Shown here in pieces: positions 8,929 to 16,928 of a stretch of DNA of 64,000 bases (positions are counted from its first letter, which is position 1; every line of letters begins with the position of its first letter). The notes beneath the pieces were generated by a model. It had not been told where the DNA came from and made no database searches. It saw only the letters and a program-made list of their open reading frames with translations. Source of the DNA: an uncultured Collinsella sp. (GTDB taxonomy: Bacteria; Actinomycetota; Coriobacteriia; Coriobacteriales; Coriobacteriaceae); assembly GCA_900556875.1 (NCBI GenBank), contig USQQ01000001.1:1-64000 (forward strand), given 5' to 3'. The position numbers and the translations under genes are program-made.

Positions 8929-9515
8929 GCGCGGCCTTTGACCTGGTCCTTTTTAGGCGTGATGAGGTTGGAGACCGCCTTGTACACCGCAAGCGTCAAC
9001 ACCGAGTTGAGCACGGTCTTGATGAGGTTGAACGGCAGCACGGCAGGAAGCATGAGCGGGGCGATCACATCGACCGAGCCATACCAGAACCATACGCCAA
9101 TGGTAAGGTTTGCGACCATAGACAGCGCCGTAGCGGCAATGACGCCGAGCACCAGGCCAATCACGGCACCCTTATAGGTGTGCATCTTCTGGTAGACGAT
9201 AGCTGCGGGCAGAATGTAGCCCAGCGTGGCAACCAAGTTCATAAGCGCACCGACCCAATCGCCCGTGGTAAGCGCATGGATAACAATCGCCATAGCGGCA
9301 ACAGCAGTACCGGCGCCAGGGCCATACGCAAATCCACACACCATCGCCGGCACCAGCGACGGGTCATACGTCAAAAACGGCGCCGAAGGAAGGATGGGCA
9401 GCTGCACATACATAAACAGGGCGCCCAAGGCGCACATCAGCGCCATGGTAACGAGCTGTTTGGTGCTCCACCTATTCGTGTTCTCAAAATGGATATGCTG
9501 CGACTGTTCAGACAT
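8925..9515 (-). CDS. ribU: ECF transporter S component, riboflavin-specific (RibU)
   Basis: A 196-aa integral membrane protein of the ECF S-component fold with about six hydrophobic segments. The N-terminal region WSTKQLVTMALMCALGALFMYVQ carries the alanine-rich helix that packs on EcfT. Riboflavin specificity is inferred from the FMN riboswitch immediately upstream, a standard pairing for RibU. The ATG at 9515 is preferred: AGGTGA lies about five bases upstream. An in-frame ATG at 9536 is part of the conserved GTCCGGATG end of the riboswitch and is not a good start. Confidence 0.9.
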   Translation of the reverse strand: MSEQSQHIHFENTNRWSTKQLVTMALMCALGALFMYVQLPILPSAPFLTYDPSLVPAMVCGFAYGPGAGTAVAAMAIVIHALTTGDWVGALMNLVATLGYILPAAIVYQKMHTYKGAVIGLVLGVIAATALSMVANLTIGVWFWYGSVDVIAPLMLPAVLPFNLIKTVLNSVLTLAVYKAVSNLITPKKDQVKGRA

Positions 9516-9530
9516 AAGATCACCTGCCTC

Positions 9531-9707
9531 TTTCATCCGGACTCTAACCGTTGGTACTGGGATCTCACCAGTTCAGCCGGCATGCGAACCAACGCACACA
9601 CGGGTCGCGGACTCATCGGCTCGGCCGCAGGCATCTCGCCTGCGCCACGGCGCCCCTTTGACACCGCCCGATTTACCGCCAGTGGGGAATTCCACCCCGC
9701 CCTGAAA
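9531..9707 (-). ncRNA. FMN riboswitch (RFN element)
   Basis: Read on the minus strand, the leader holds the ordered RFN blocks: AGGGCGGGGTGGAATTCCCC, CTGGCGGTAAAT, GATGAGTCCGCGACCC, GAACTGGTGAGATCCCAGTA and CAACGGTTAGAGTCCGGATG. These match the conserved core of the class. It ends at the Shine-Dalgarno region of ribU, so translational control is likely: when FMN binds, the 3' strand hides the AGGTGA start signal. No separate T-tailed terminator was seen between it and ribU. Confidence 0.95.
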
Positions 9708-9718
9708 CAGCAATTGCA

Positions 9719-9746
9719 AGTGTAGCACGAGCAATCGTTCGCGCAA
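9719..9746 (-). promoter_or_regulatory. Candidate promoter of the FMN-riboswitch operon
   Basis: On the minus strand TTGCGC (9741-9746) and TACACT (9719-9724) are separated by 16 bases and lie just before the riboswitch. Each hexamer agrees with the sigma-70 consensus at four of six positions. Confidence 0.45.
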
Positions 9747-9937
9747 GTATGCCAAGGGTAATTTGTGGTGGGAAACGCTCCAGAAATGCGGTAGGGACAA
9801 GTTAGCGCAACAACCACGTCCTCCATCCGCCCCAAAGTAGCGCGCCTTCCGCGGCAGAGCCGCGAAACAGCGACCGGGACACGCATCCCCCTCAACCACG
9901 TCCTCCTCCGCCCGCCGACCTCAAGGCCGTAAACGCA

Positions 9938-10084
9938 GGGAATCCGGGGGCGTGACGGGGGCTTCTCTCCGGAACATTCCGCAAAGGACGCAAAGAGGCT
10001 CCGCAGCGCGAAGCGCGATGCGGAGCCTCTTTGCATGTCCGAGGACGTTCCGGAGAGAAGCCCCCGTCACGCCCCCGGATTCCC
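9938..10084. repeat. Giant nested palindrome 1 (38-bp perfect arms)
   Basis: Arms 9938-9975 and 10047-10084 are perfect inverted copies over 38 bases (outer end GGGAATCCGG). The 71-base core contains a second 16-base perfect stem (9990-10005 with 10019-10034) closed by a GCGC-containing loop. Between the stems lies an asymmetric internal loop: on the minus strand GTCCTCGGACAT on one side and GTCCTTTGCGGAAT on the other. It stands 26 bases after the groEL stop codon and before the ribU promoter. The rest of the 9747-10110 interval holds no gene that I can support. Confidence 0.9.
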
Positions 10085-10110
10085 GGTGGGAGTTCTAGAC
10101 CTTGTCGGCC

Positions 10111-11748
10111 TTAGTACATACCGCCGCCCTGCTGACCAGCGGTAGCAGCAGCGATAGCGTCCTCAAGCTGAGTGTTCTTGGGCACATCGGAGACGGTAGC
10201 CTCGGTGATGAGGATCAGGCTGGCGACAGAAGCAGCATTCTGCAGGGTGACGCGGCTAACCTTGACGGGGTCGAGGACGCCCATCTCGATCATGTCGCCC
10301 CACTCGCCGTTGGCAGAGTTGAGACCCTGGCCGGCGGGCAGCTCGGCAACCTTGTCGACCACGACAGCGCCCTCAAAGCCAGCGTTCTTGGCGATGGTAG
10401 CAACCGGAGCGGTCAGAGCCTTCTTGACGATGTCGACACCGATCTTCTCCTCAGGGTCGTCAAGCTCAACGGCGTCGAGCGCAGGAGCAGCATCCATGAA
10501 GGCGACGCCGCCACCGGCGACAATGCCCTCCTCGACAGCAGCGCGGGTAGCCTGCAGGGCGTCCTCGACGCGATGCTTGATCTCCTTGAGCTCAGACTCG
10601 GTAGCAGCGCCGACCTTGATGACGGCAACGCCACCGGAGAGCTTGGCCAGGCGCTCCTGGAGCTTCTCACGGTCGAAGTCAGAGGTGGTGTTCTCCATCT
10701 CACCCTTGATCTGAGCGATACGAGCGTCGATGGCCTCCTTGGAGCCAGCGCCGCCGACGACAACGGTGTTGTCCTTGGAAATGGTGACGGACTTAGCGGT
10801 GCCGAGCATATCAGCGGTGATGTCAGCGACCTTCACGCCCAGCTCGTCCAGAGCAGCCTGACCACCGGTGAGGACGGCGATGTCCTCCAGGATGCGCTTG
10901 CGGCGATCGCCGTAGCCCGGGGCCTTGACGGCGCAGACGTTGAGAGCGCCACGGATCTTGTTGAGGACGAGGGTCGGCAGAGCCTCGCCGTCGATGTCCT
11001 CAGCGATGATGAGCAGGCCACGGCCGGCGCGCTGGACAGCCTCGAGAACAGGCATGATGTCCTGAACGCTGGAGATCTTCTGGTCGGTGATGAGGATGTA
11101 CGGATCCTTCATCACGGCCTCCATGCGGTCGTTGTCCGTGACGAAGTAAGCGGAGACGTAGCCCTTGTCGAACTGCATGCCCTCGACGGTGTCGATGGTG
11201 ATGTCGAACGTCTGGGAATCCTCGACGGTGATGACGCCGTCCTTGCCCACGACCTCCATGGCCTCGGCGATCTTCTCGCCGACCTCGGGGTCACCGGCGG
11301 AGATGGTACCGACGGAAGCAATCTGCTCCTTGGTCTCGACCGGCTTGGCCTGCTTCTTCATCTCGGCGACGGCGGCGTTGACGGCCTTGTCGATGCCGCG
11401 ACGGATGGCCAGCGGGTTGGCGCCAGCGGCGACGTTGCGCAGACCGTCGTTGACGATGGCCTGGGCGAGCAGGGTTGCGGTGGTGGTGCCGTCACCCACG
11501 GTGTCGTTGGTCTTGGTGGCGACCTCCTTCACCAGCTGAGCGCCCATGTTCTCGATGTTGTCCTCGAGCTCGATCTCCTTGGCGACAGAAACGCCGTCGT
11601 TGGTGATGGTCGGAGCACCGAACGTGCGCTGCAGCGCAACGTAGCGGCCCTTGGGGCCCATGGTGACGGTAACGGCGTCGGCCAGAGTGTTGACGCCCTT
11701 GGCAAGCTTAGCGCGGGCATCGGTGTTGAACGTAATGTTCTTTGCCAT
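10111..11748 (-). CDS. groL: Chaperonin GroEL (60 kDa)
   Basis: ATP-dependent chaperonin subunit, 545 aa, forming the double-ring folding chamber in the cytoplasm. The start AKNITFNTDARAKLAKGVNTLAD, the nucleotide-binding VGDGTTTATLLAQAI and the family signature AAVEEGIVAGGGVA are all present. The C-terminus ends in GQQGGGMY, a short version of the usual Gly-Met tail. It follows groES on the same strand. A giant palindrome lies just downstream and may act as terminator or mRNA stabiliser. Confidence 0.98.
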   Translation of the reverse strand: MAKNITFNTDARAKLAKGVNTLADAVTVTMGPKGRYVALQRTFGAPTITNDGVSVAKEIELEDNIENMGAQLVKEVATKTNDTVGDGTTTATLLAQAIVNDGLRNVAAGANPLAIRRGIDKAVNAAVAEMKKQAKPVETKEQIASVGTISAGDPEVGEKIAEAMEVVGKDGVITVEDSQTFDITIDTVEGMQFDKGYVSAYFVTDNDRMEAVMKDPYILITDQKISSVQDIMPVLEAVQRAGRGLLIIAEDIDGEALPTLVLNKIRGALNVCAVKAPGYGDRRKRILEDIAVLTGGQAALDELGVKVADITADMLGTAKSVTISKDNTVVVGGAGSKEAIDARIAQIKGEMENTTSDFDREKLQERLAKLSGGVAVIKVGAATESELKEIKHRVEDALQATRAAVEEGIVAGGGVAFMDAAPALDAVELDDPEEKIGVDIVKKALTAPVATIAKNAGFEGAVVVDKVAELPAGQGLNSANGEWGDMIEMGVLDPVKVSRVTLQNAASVASLILITEATVSDVPKNTQLEDAIAAATAGQQGGGMY

Positions 11749-11844
11749 GGTAGGTAATCCTCCAAAAGAAATGTGACTCGCGTCGCCGCTTCCGAGTCCT
11801 ATGCGGCGGGCGCGTTCAAAGACGAATCAGAGATTCTGACGAGA

Positions 11845-12138
11845 CTAGGCCTCGACGACAGCGTAGATGTCGTCGGCGCGCATCAGCAGATACTTCTCGC
11901 CGTCGACCTTGACCTCGTTGCCACCGAACTTACCGTAGATGACAACGTCGCCGACCTTGACGTCCATGGGGATGCGCTCACCCTTGTCGTTGACCTTGCC
12001 GGCGCCAACGGCAACGATGGTGCCACGCTGCGGCTTCTCCTGAGCGTTGCTGGCGATATACAGACCAGAAGCGGTCTTCTGCTCGGCCTCGTCGGGCTTG
12101 ACCAGAACACGATCTGCAAGCGGCTTCAAAGACGACAT
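11845..12138 (-). CDS. groS: Co-chaperonin GroES (10 kDa)
   Basis: The 97-aa lid protein for GroEL. The sequence LKPLADRVLVKPDEAEQKTASGLYIA with the following mobile loop and the KVGDVVIYGKFGGNEVK barrel segment are typical. AAGGAGGAG precedes the ATG. First gene of groES-groEL, with a 96-base gap to groEL. No CIRCE (HrcA) or HAIR (HspR) operator could be recognised upstream, so heat-shock control, if any, is not evident from sequence. Confidence 0.97.
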   Translation of the reverse strand: MSSLKPLADRVLVKPDEAEQKTASGLYIASNAQEKPQRGTIVAVGAGKVNDKGERIPMDVKVGDVVIYGKFGGNEVKVDGEKYLLMRADDIYAVVEA

Positions 12139-12166
12139 GCTTGTCTCCTCCTTTTTGGGCCGCGCG

Positions 12167-12175
12167 GTTATACCA
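12167..12175 (-). promoter_or_regulatory. Possible extended -10 element of groES
   Basis: TGGTATAAC on the minus strand lies about 30 bases before the groES ATG. No good -35 hexamer is visible at the right distance. Confidence 0.3.
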
Positions 12176-12307
12176 CGCGAATTAACCCTTTTTGTTTGCG
12201 TACGCGTTGAATGGTACCCACGAATGGCGGGTTATACAACACGGAGTCAAAAAATCTTATTTTTTGGCACTTAGATTTTCTGAATGCCGGGGGATAACTT
12301 GTGCGCG

Positions 12308-12452
12308 GCTCCCGTGTGGCGCCGGAGGGGCGGGATATAAGGTTTCCTGCTCGGGCAGTCCTGCTCGCACGAAGGCCACATTAAGTGGCCTTCGGCTCGT
12401 GCGGAACTCGCGATAAACCTTATATCCCGCCCCTCCGGCGCCACACGGGAGC
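12308..12452. repeat. Giant nested palindrome 2 (38-bp perfect arms)
   Basis: Arms 12308-12345 and 12415-12452 are perfect inverted copies over 38 bases (outer end GCTCCCGTGT). The arm sequence is unrelated to palindrome 1, but arm length is identical and core length (69 bases) nearly so. The core has an inner stem GAAGGCCAC/GTGGCCTTC with loop ATTAA, and carries CTCGGGCA on the 5' side and TGCGGAA on the 3' side of its internal loop. It lies between groES and the end of the amidohydrolase gene. Confidence 0.9.
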
Positions 12453-12990
12453 TGAGTCAACGTTATCGGGTCCGGTATTCAGAAAAGTCAGTGCAGCAAA
12501 ATGACGATGCGGACAGCGACTTGGGCATGGTTTTCGCCGCTCGCACGGGTCCCCTGGGGAGCAGCGTGCATTTTTGGGAGTTTTCAGCAGGCCAGGACGG
12601 CTGCATACGCGCCGGACACACCATATTGGTCCCAAGAACGCCTTTGACCGGCGATTTGGGTCGGCGGGCAAACCCTGTCAGGACAAAAAAGCGTGCCTCG
12701 CACCGCACCGGACCCCAAAATGACGTCGATCTCCGCAATGCCACCCGACTGCAGCGGCACCGGCAGAGCTCACGGTGCTGAATACTCCATTTTTTGCACG
12801 GCCCAGGCGGGGGTACATCAGGACCGGAAAGAACATCTCAACTTTTTTTGCAATCTGCAACTGGAAGTATGCAAAACGCTAAGAGAAAGCATCGCTGATG
12901 TCCCAATTGAGCGCGCGGAGCAGCAGCGCTTCCACCCTGCGCCCAAATCCAGCAGAGAGGGGACGCTCCTAACGAACCCCCATCGGCAAA
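12453..12990. other. Non-coding stretch between palindrome 2 and the amidohydrolase
   Basis: About 540 bases with no open frame that resembles a protein. Short frames on both strands have low-complexity, arginine-rich translations and poor start signals. Several poly-T/poly-A runs (near 12572, 12685, 12790, 12842) are visible. No tRNA or known RNA fold was recognised. It could be decayed sequence or a dispersed intergenic repeat of this genus. Confidence 0.5.
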
Positions 12991-12991
12991 C

Positions 12992-13039
12992 AAACGCGGC
13001 TCGAGCGCCATCCCAAAATAGGCTGCCCGAGCCGCGTTT
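12992..13039 (-). terminator. Terminator of the amidohydrolase gene
   Basis: A 12-base perfect stem AAACGCGGCTCG (12992-13003) pairs with 13028-13039, starting 18 bases after the gene's stop codon. The loop is 24 bases. Confidence 0.65.
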
Positions 13040-13057
13040 AACGGTACGACATGAATA

Positions 13058-14695
13058 TTAGCGCTCGTAAATCAAGTTGCCTGCCAGGTAGGTGGCCTGA
13101 ACCTTGGTGGCTTGCAGCTCTTGGGGGTCGATGGTGAGCGGGTTTTGGTCCAGGACTACCAGGTCGGCGTATTTGCCGGGCTCTAGGCTGCCGAGGTTTT
13201 GCTCGTCGCCCGCTGCGTACGCGCTGCCAAGCGTGTAGCTGCGCAGGGCCGTTGCCGCGTCGATACGCTCGCTCGGCAGCCAGCCGCCCTCGGGCCAGTG
13301 GCTGCGGGGATCTTGGCGCGTGATAGCCGTGTAGAGCACGTTCATGCTGGTAACGGCCGTGATGGGGCTGTCGGTACCGAAAGCTTGACGGATACCGCGC
13401 TGCTGATAAGTTGCGAACGGCCACATGATGCGGCTGCGTTCCAGGCCCAGGTCGCGCTCCGGGCCACCCGGGTCGAGCGTGATGTGGCAAGGCTGGCTCG
13501 AGGCAATGACGTTGAGCTTGCGCAGACGATCGATGTCCTGAGGCAGCAGATTCTCCAGGTGCTCAAGCGTATTGTGGCCGTGCTGGGGCAAGCCGTAGAG
13601 CTCTGCCGCCTCCTCAAAGATATCGAGCGCAGCATGGATGGCACCGTCGCCGATAACGTGGATGCGCACGGTATGGTCACGCTCGGCTGCCGCCAAAACC
13701 AACTTGCGCATACGCTCGACAGGGACCGTCAGGCGGCCCTGGTCGCCCGGGAAGCGCGGGTTGGTATAGGGCTCAGTGAGGTATGCGGTATGCTCGCTCG
13801 ACACGCCGTCGAAGAACTGTTTAAAGCCTGGCGCCGAGAGCAGCGCGTTGTTCGCGTAGCGGGTCTGGAGTTCTTCCAAGCGCGACTGGTCATCCAGCAG
13901 CGTGGGAAACAGATGGGCGCGGATGCCCAGCTTGCCGGCGGCCTGCAGCTTGTCGTAAACATCATCGCGAATAAAGTCGCAGCCCGGCATGGGCATGAGC
14001 GACATATCGCAGATTGAGGTAATGCCTTGCTCGGCCATACGCTTCATCTGGTCGGCGTATGCGCTCGCGATGCGGTCCTCGCCCAGCCACTCCAGGCAGC
14101 GCGGCAGCAGCTGCATGGCCGCAGCCTCGTGAGCGATACCCGTAAGCTCACCGTTTGAGTCTTTGTCGTAACTGCCACCCGCCGGAGGCTCGCTGTCGCG
14201 CGTAACGCCGAGCGCCTCGAGTGCGCGGCTGTTGAGCCACAGCGTGTGCCCGTCGCCCGAGTACATAACGCAGGGACGATCGGGAAATGCCGCATCGAGG
14301 GAGGCCTTGGTAGGGTGCTCGGGCGGATCCCAGCGGTAATCGCGCCAACCCTGGGTCACGACCCAGGCGTCATCTGGCAAGCCTTTGGAAAACTCGAGCG
14401 CATGCTGCACCAATGCTGCCTCGGACGTGCCCATATCCATGAGCATGTACGGCGAGGAACCAACCGAAGTATGGAAGAAATGCAGGTGCGCATCGTGGAA
14501 ACCGGGGCAGACAAACTGCTCGCCGTAATCGACCACCGGCGTGGCGGCAGGTGCGGCGTCAATCACGTCATCGGGCGCGCCGACTGCGACGATGCGATCA
14601 CCCGCGATGGCGATCGCCAGCTCGCGGGCGGTATCGATACCGTCTTGGGCGGTAAAAACGTTCTTGGAGCGGATAATCCGATCGATATGCTGCAT
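13058..14695 (-). CDS. Amidohydrolase family protein (YtcJ-like)
   Basis: Metal-dependent TIM-barrel hydrolase of the amidohydrolase superfamily, about 545 aa. Visible features are the HxH metal motif in PGFHDAHLHFFHTS near residue 60, a later VRIHVIGDGAIHAALD strand with metal-binding histidines, and the catalytic aspartate region AFGTDSPITA. Members of this subgroup act on exocyclic amides or N-formyl groups; the substrate here is unknown. Of three nearby ATGs (14707, 14701, 14695) the last is preferred because GGGG stands six bases before it. The open frame continues far upstream, but that part is a shadow of the M20 gene on the other strand. A terminator hairpin follows. Confidence 0.85.
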   Translation of the reverse strand: MQHIDRIIRSKNVFTAQDGIDTARELAIAIAGDRIVAVGAPDDVIDAAPAATPVVDYGEQFVCPGFHDAHLHFFHTSVGSSPYMLMDMGTSEAALVQHALEFSKGLPDDAWVVTQGWRDYRWDPPEHPTKASLDAAFPDRPCVMYSGDGHTLWLNSRALEALGVTRDSEPPAGGSYDKDSNGELTGIAHEAAAMQLLPRCLEWLGEDRIASAYADQMKRMAEQGITSICDMSLMPMPGCDFIRDDVYDKLQAAGKLGIRAHLFPTLLDDQSRLEELQTRYANNALLSAPGFKQFFDGVSSEHTAYLTEPYTNPRFPGDQGRLTVPVERMRKLVLAAAERDHTVRIHVIGDGAIHAALDIFEEAAELYGLPQHGHNTLEHLENLLPQDIDRLRKLNVIASSQPCHITLDPGGPERDLGLERSRIMWPFATYQQRGIRQAFGTDSPITAVTSMNVLYTAITRQDPRSHWPEGGWLPSERIDAATALRSYTLGSAYAAGDEQNLGSLEPGKYADLVVLDQNPLTIDPQELQATKVQATYLAGNLIYER

Positions 14696-14863
14696 GAGCA
14701 TCCCCATCTCTGGCAGGTAATTCAACACCCCCGAGTGTACTCCCCCGCCCTTGCAACAAAACCCCAAGCGGCAAACGGCAACTTTACCAGCCCTAGCGGC
14801 AGGTGGCATACTGGAGAGAGCCTGTACGATTTTGCGATCGAGCCAGCAAGGAGCAAATCGACC

Positions 14864-16327
14864 ATGACGAAGACCAAGGCACAGCAGATTATGGCGGCAA
14901 CCGAGGTTCGCGCGGCAGACGACGTCACCGCGGCCATCCATGATATCGCCGCCGAGTTTGAACCCTACATCATCAAGCAGCGCCGGCACTTCCATAAGCA
15001 CCCGGAGCTGAGCCTTGCCGAGGAGCGCACGACTTCCGACATCGCCAACCAGCTCGACGCCATGAATATCCCCTACGAGCGTCCACTCAAGACGGGCCTG
15101 GTGGCGACACTCCGCGGCACCGCGCCCGATGCCTACCGCGAGGACGGCACGCCGCGCCGCCGTATCCTGCTGCGCGCCGACATCGACGCCCTGCCCGTCA
15201 CCGAGCAGACCGGCGAGGAGTTCGCCAGCGTCAACGAGGGCTGCATGCACGCCTGCGGCCACGACTGCCATATCGCCATGATGCTCGGCACGTTGCAGAT
15301 TCTGCGCCACATGACCGATGACATCCACGGCGAGATTCGCATCGTTTTCCAGCCCAGCGAGGAAAACGGCCAGGGCGCCAAGCTCATGATCGGTACGGGC
15401 GTACTCGATGGCGTCGACGGTGCCTATGCCGCGCACATCTGGAGCGAGGTCGATGCCGGCACCGTGAGCTGCGAGCCCGGTCCGCGCATGGCAAACACCG
15501 ACTGGTTCCGCATTGATGTCCGCGGCACCTCGTGCCATGGCGCCATGCCCCAGCGCGGCCACGACGCCGTTATGGTTGCCGCCGAAATCGTCAACGCCCT
15601 GCAGACCATCGTCTCGCGCGAGATTAGCCCCTACGAACCCGCCGTCATCACCGTCGGCGAACTGCACGGCGGCACCGCGCGCAACGTTATCGCCGGCACG
15701 GCATACCTCGCCGGCACGGTGCGCACCTATGGCGACAAGACGCATGAGGAAATGCCCGAGCTTATGCGCCGCATCGTGGAGCACACCGCAGCAGCACTAG
15801 GCGCCGAGGCAGAGCTCACCGACTACACCATCGCCAATTATAAGGTCGAAAACGATGCCGCCTCGAGCGAGCGTTGTCGTCAGGCCGTGGTCAAGTGCCT
15901 GGGTGCAGCCGGCGAAGGCCATTATCGCGGCACACTTTCGGGCGAGGATTTTTCGGAGTACCTGCGCCGTGTACCGGGCGTGCTCGCCTTTGTAGGTACG
16001 CGCAACCCCAAGATTGGCGCCACGTACGCCCAACATTCCTGCTTCTACAAGATCGACGAGACTGTGCTGGCAAAGGGCTCCATGGTGGCCGCCCAGTATG
16101 CCATCGACTTTTTGGCCGAGCCCACGCAAGAGGAGCTCGACGGCCCCGCGATCACCGCGGTCGCCGAAACCAACCCCGACCTGGCCGCCAAGTTGCGCTC
16201 TGCCAAGGCAACGACCGCCGAGGCTCGCGACGCCATCCATGACGCCCGCACGGCACGCCATGCCGCGATCAAGGGCATCCACGATGCCCGTGCCGCTGCT
16301 CGCCACGAGGAGAAGCGCGACGAGTAG
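14864..16327 (+). CDS. M20 family amidohydrolase / metallopeptidase with a C-terminal helical tail
   Basis: A zinc-dependent M20D-type hydrolase of the N-acyl-amino-acid/indole-acetyl-amino-acid hydrolase group. Motifs are RHFHKHPELSLAE, the metal-binding HACGHDCHIAMMLG, VFQPSEENGQGA and the dimerisation segment DVRGTSCHGAMPQRGHDAV. AAGGAG lies about ten bases before the ATG. The protein is 487 aa, longer than the usual ~400: after AAQYAIDFLAEP there is a charged, Ala-rich, probably helical tail of about 75 residues with repeated DARxAR units. It is divergent from the amidohydrolase gene, with 168 bases between the starts. The substrate is unknown. Confidence 0.88.
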   Translation: MTKTKAQQIMAATEVRAADDVTAAIHDIAAEFEPYIIKQRRHFHKHPELSLAEERTTSDIANQLDAMNIPYERPLKTGLVATLRGTAPDAYREDGTPRRRILLRADIDALPVTEQTGEEFASVNEGCMHACGHDCHIAMMLGTLQILRHMTDDIHGEIRIVFQPSEENGQGAKLMIGTGVLDGVDGAYAAHIWSEVDAGTVSCEPGPRMANTDWFRIDVRGTSCHGAMPQRGHDAVMVAAEIVNALQTIVSREISPYEPAVITVGELHGGTARNVIAGTAYLAGTVRTYGDKTHEEMPELMRRIVEHTAAALGAEAELTDYTIANYKVENDAASSERCRQAVVKCLGAAGEGHYRGTLSGEDFSEYLRRVPGVLAFVGTRNPKIGATYAQHSCFYKIDETVLAKGSMVAAQYAIDFLAEPTQEELDGPAITAVAETNPDLAAKLRSAKATTAEARDAIHDARTARHAAIKGIHDARAAARHEEKRDE

Positions 16328-16363
16328 CCGTCACGCCCACCCGTAACAACCTGGCTAGAGCAA

Positions 16364-16400
16364 AGCGGGGGCGAACGTTATCTCAACGTTCGCCCCCGCT
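16364..16400. terminator. Bidirectional terminator between convergent genes
   Basis: A 16-base perfect stem (AGCGGGGGCGAACGTT, 16364-16379 with 16385-16400) and a 5-base loop lie between the M20 gene and the convergent DUF2752 gene. Confidence 0.75.
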
Positions 16401-16433
16401 TATGTGTCGACCGCTTTTCCAACGTATCCTCCG

Positions 16434-16928
16434 TCACGACAGGTAAGAGCGAAGGATGATGAGCCAGCGTGGCTGCTCGAGATAAATGATATCGGCAGGA
16501 ACCCCCACAGGAACATGGCCCCCAAAAAGCAGGCCGGCGTCTGCGGGGTTGACCAGGCGGATTGCCCACACCGCAACCAGCAGCAAGCATATTGCGACCA
16601 GCGCCGCATCGATTGTCTTTCGGGTGCGCGAAGTTGTGACATAGTCCCTGGCGCACGCCAGCGCAAACATAGGGGGAACCATCCAAAACAGCGGATGATA
16701 CGCAAGCGCGGCACGCCAATCGAGCCCAAACGCCGCGAGCCACGCGCGCGTCATGCCGCAGCCCGGGCACGGAATGCCCGTAAGCGCCCTAAACGGGCAG
16801 CCGATGCCCGTCACATACAGCACAAGGCACGACAGCGCCAAGATAGCGGCGAACAAAAGGGCGCGGCGGAATAGCCCCGCCGTGCCCCTTGTCTTGGACC
16901 GTGCTTGTGAATCCGAGTTGCTACGCAC
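16434..16928 (-). CDS. DUF2752 membrane protein
   Basis: A 164-aa protein with a cytoplasmic-looking basic N-terminus and three or four hydrophobic segments. The hallmark GIGCPFRALTGIPCPGCGMTRAW, with paired cysteines between the first and second membrane segments, identifies the DUF2752 family. Function is unknown; members often lie beside other small envelope proteins. It starts with GTG overlapping the stop of the upstream DUF4234-like gene by 8 bases, so the two are translationally coupled. Confidence 0.82.
   Translation of the reverse strand: MRSNSDSQARSKTRGTAGLFRRALLFAAILALSCLVLYVTGIGCPFRALTGIPCPGCGMTRAWLAAFGLDWRAALAYHPLFWMVPPMFALACARDYVTTSRTRKTIDAALVAICLLLVAVWAIRLVNPADAGLLFGGHVPVGVPADIIYLEQPRWLIILRSYLS

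Noticed and set aside
10102..11757. 551-codon open frame on the plus strand opposite groEL
   Set aside because: Exact shadow of groEL. The translation is low-complexity (Gly/Asp/Leu) and the minus strand encodes an unmistakable GroEL.
12139..12300. CIRCE or HAIR heat-shock operator before groES
   Set aside because: Searched for TTAGCACTC-N9-GAGTGCTAA and CTTGAGT-N7-ACTCAAG by eye; only weak partial matches (GGCACT...AATGCC).
12491..13061. Several 60-120-codon frames in the groES-amidohydrolase gap
   Set aside because: Overlapping on both strands, arginine-rich, without ribosome sites or recognisable motifs.
14708..15784. Upstream extension of the amidohydrolase open frame
   Set aside because: It overlaps the M20 gene on the other strand and its translation has no domain; good starts exist at 14695-14707.
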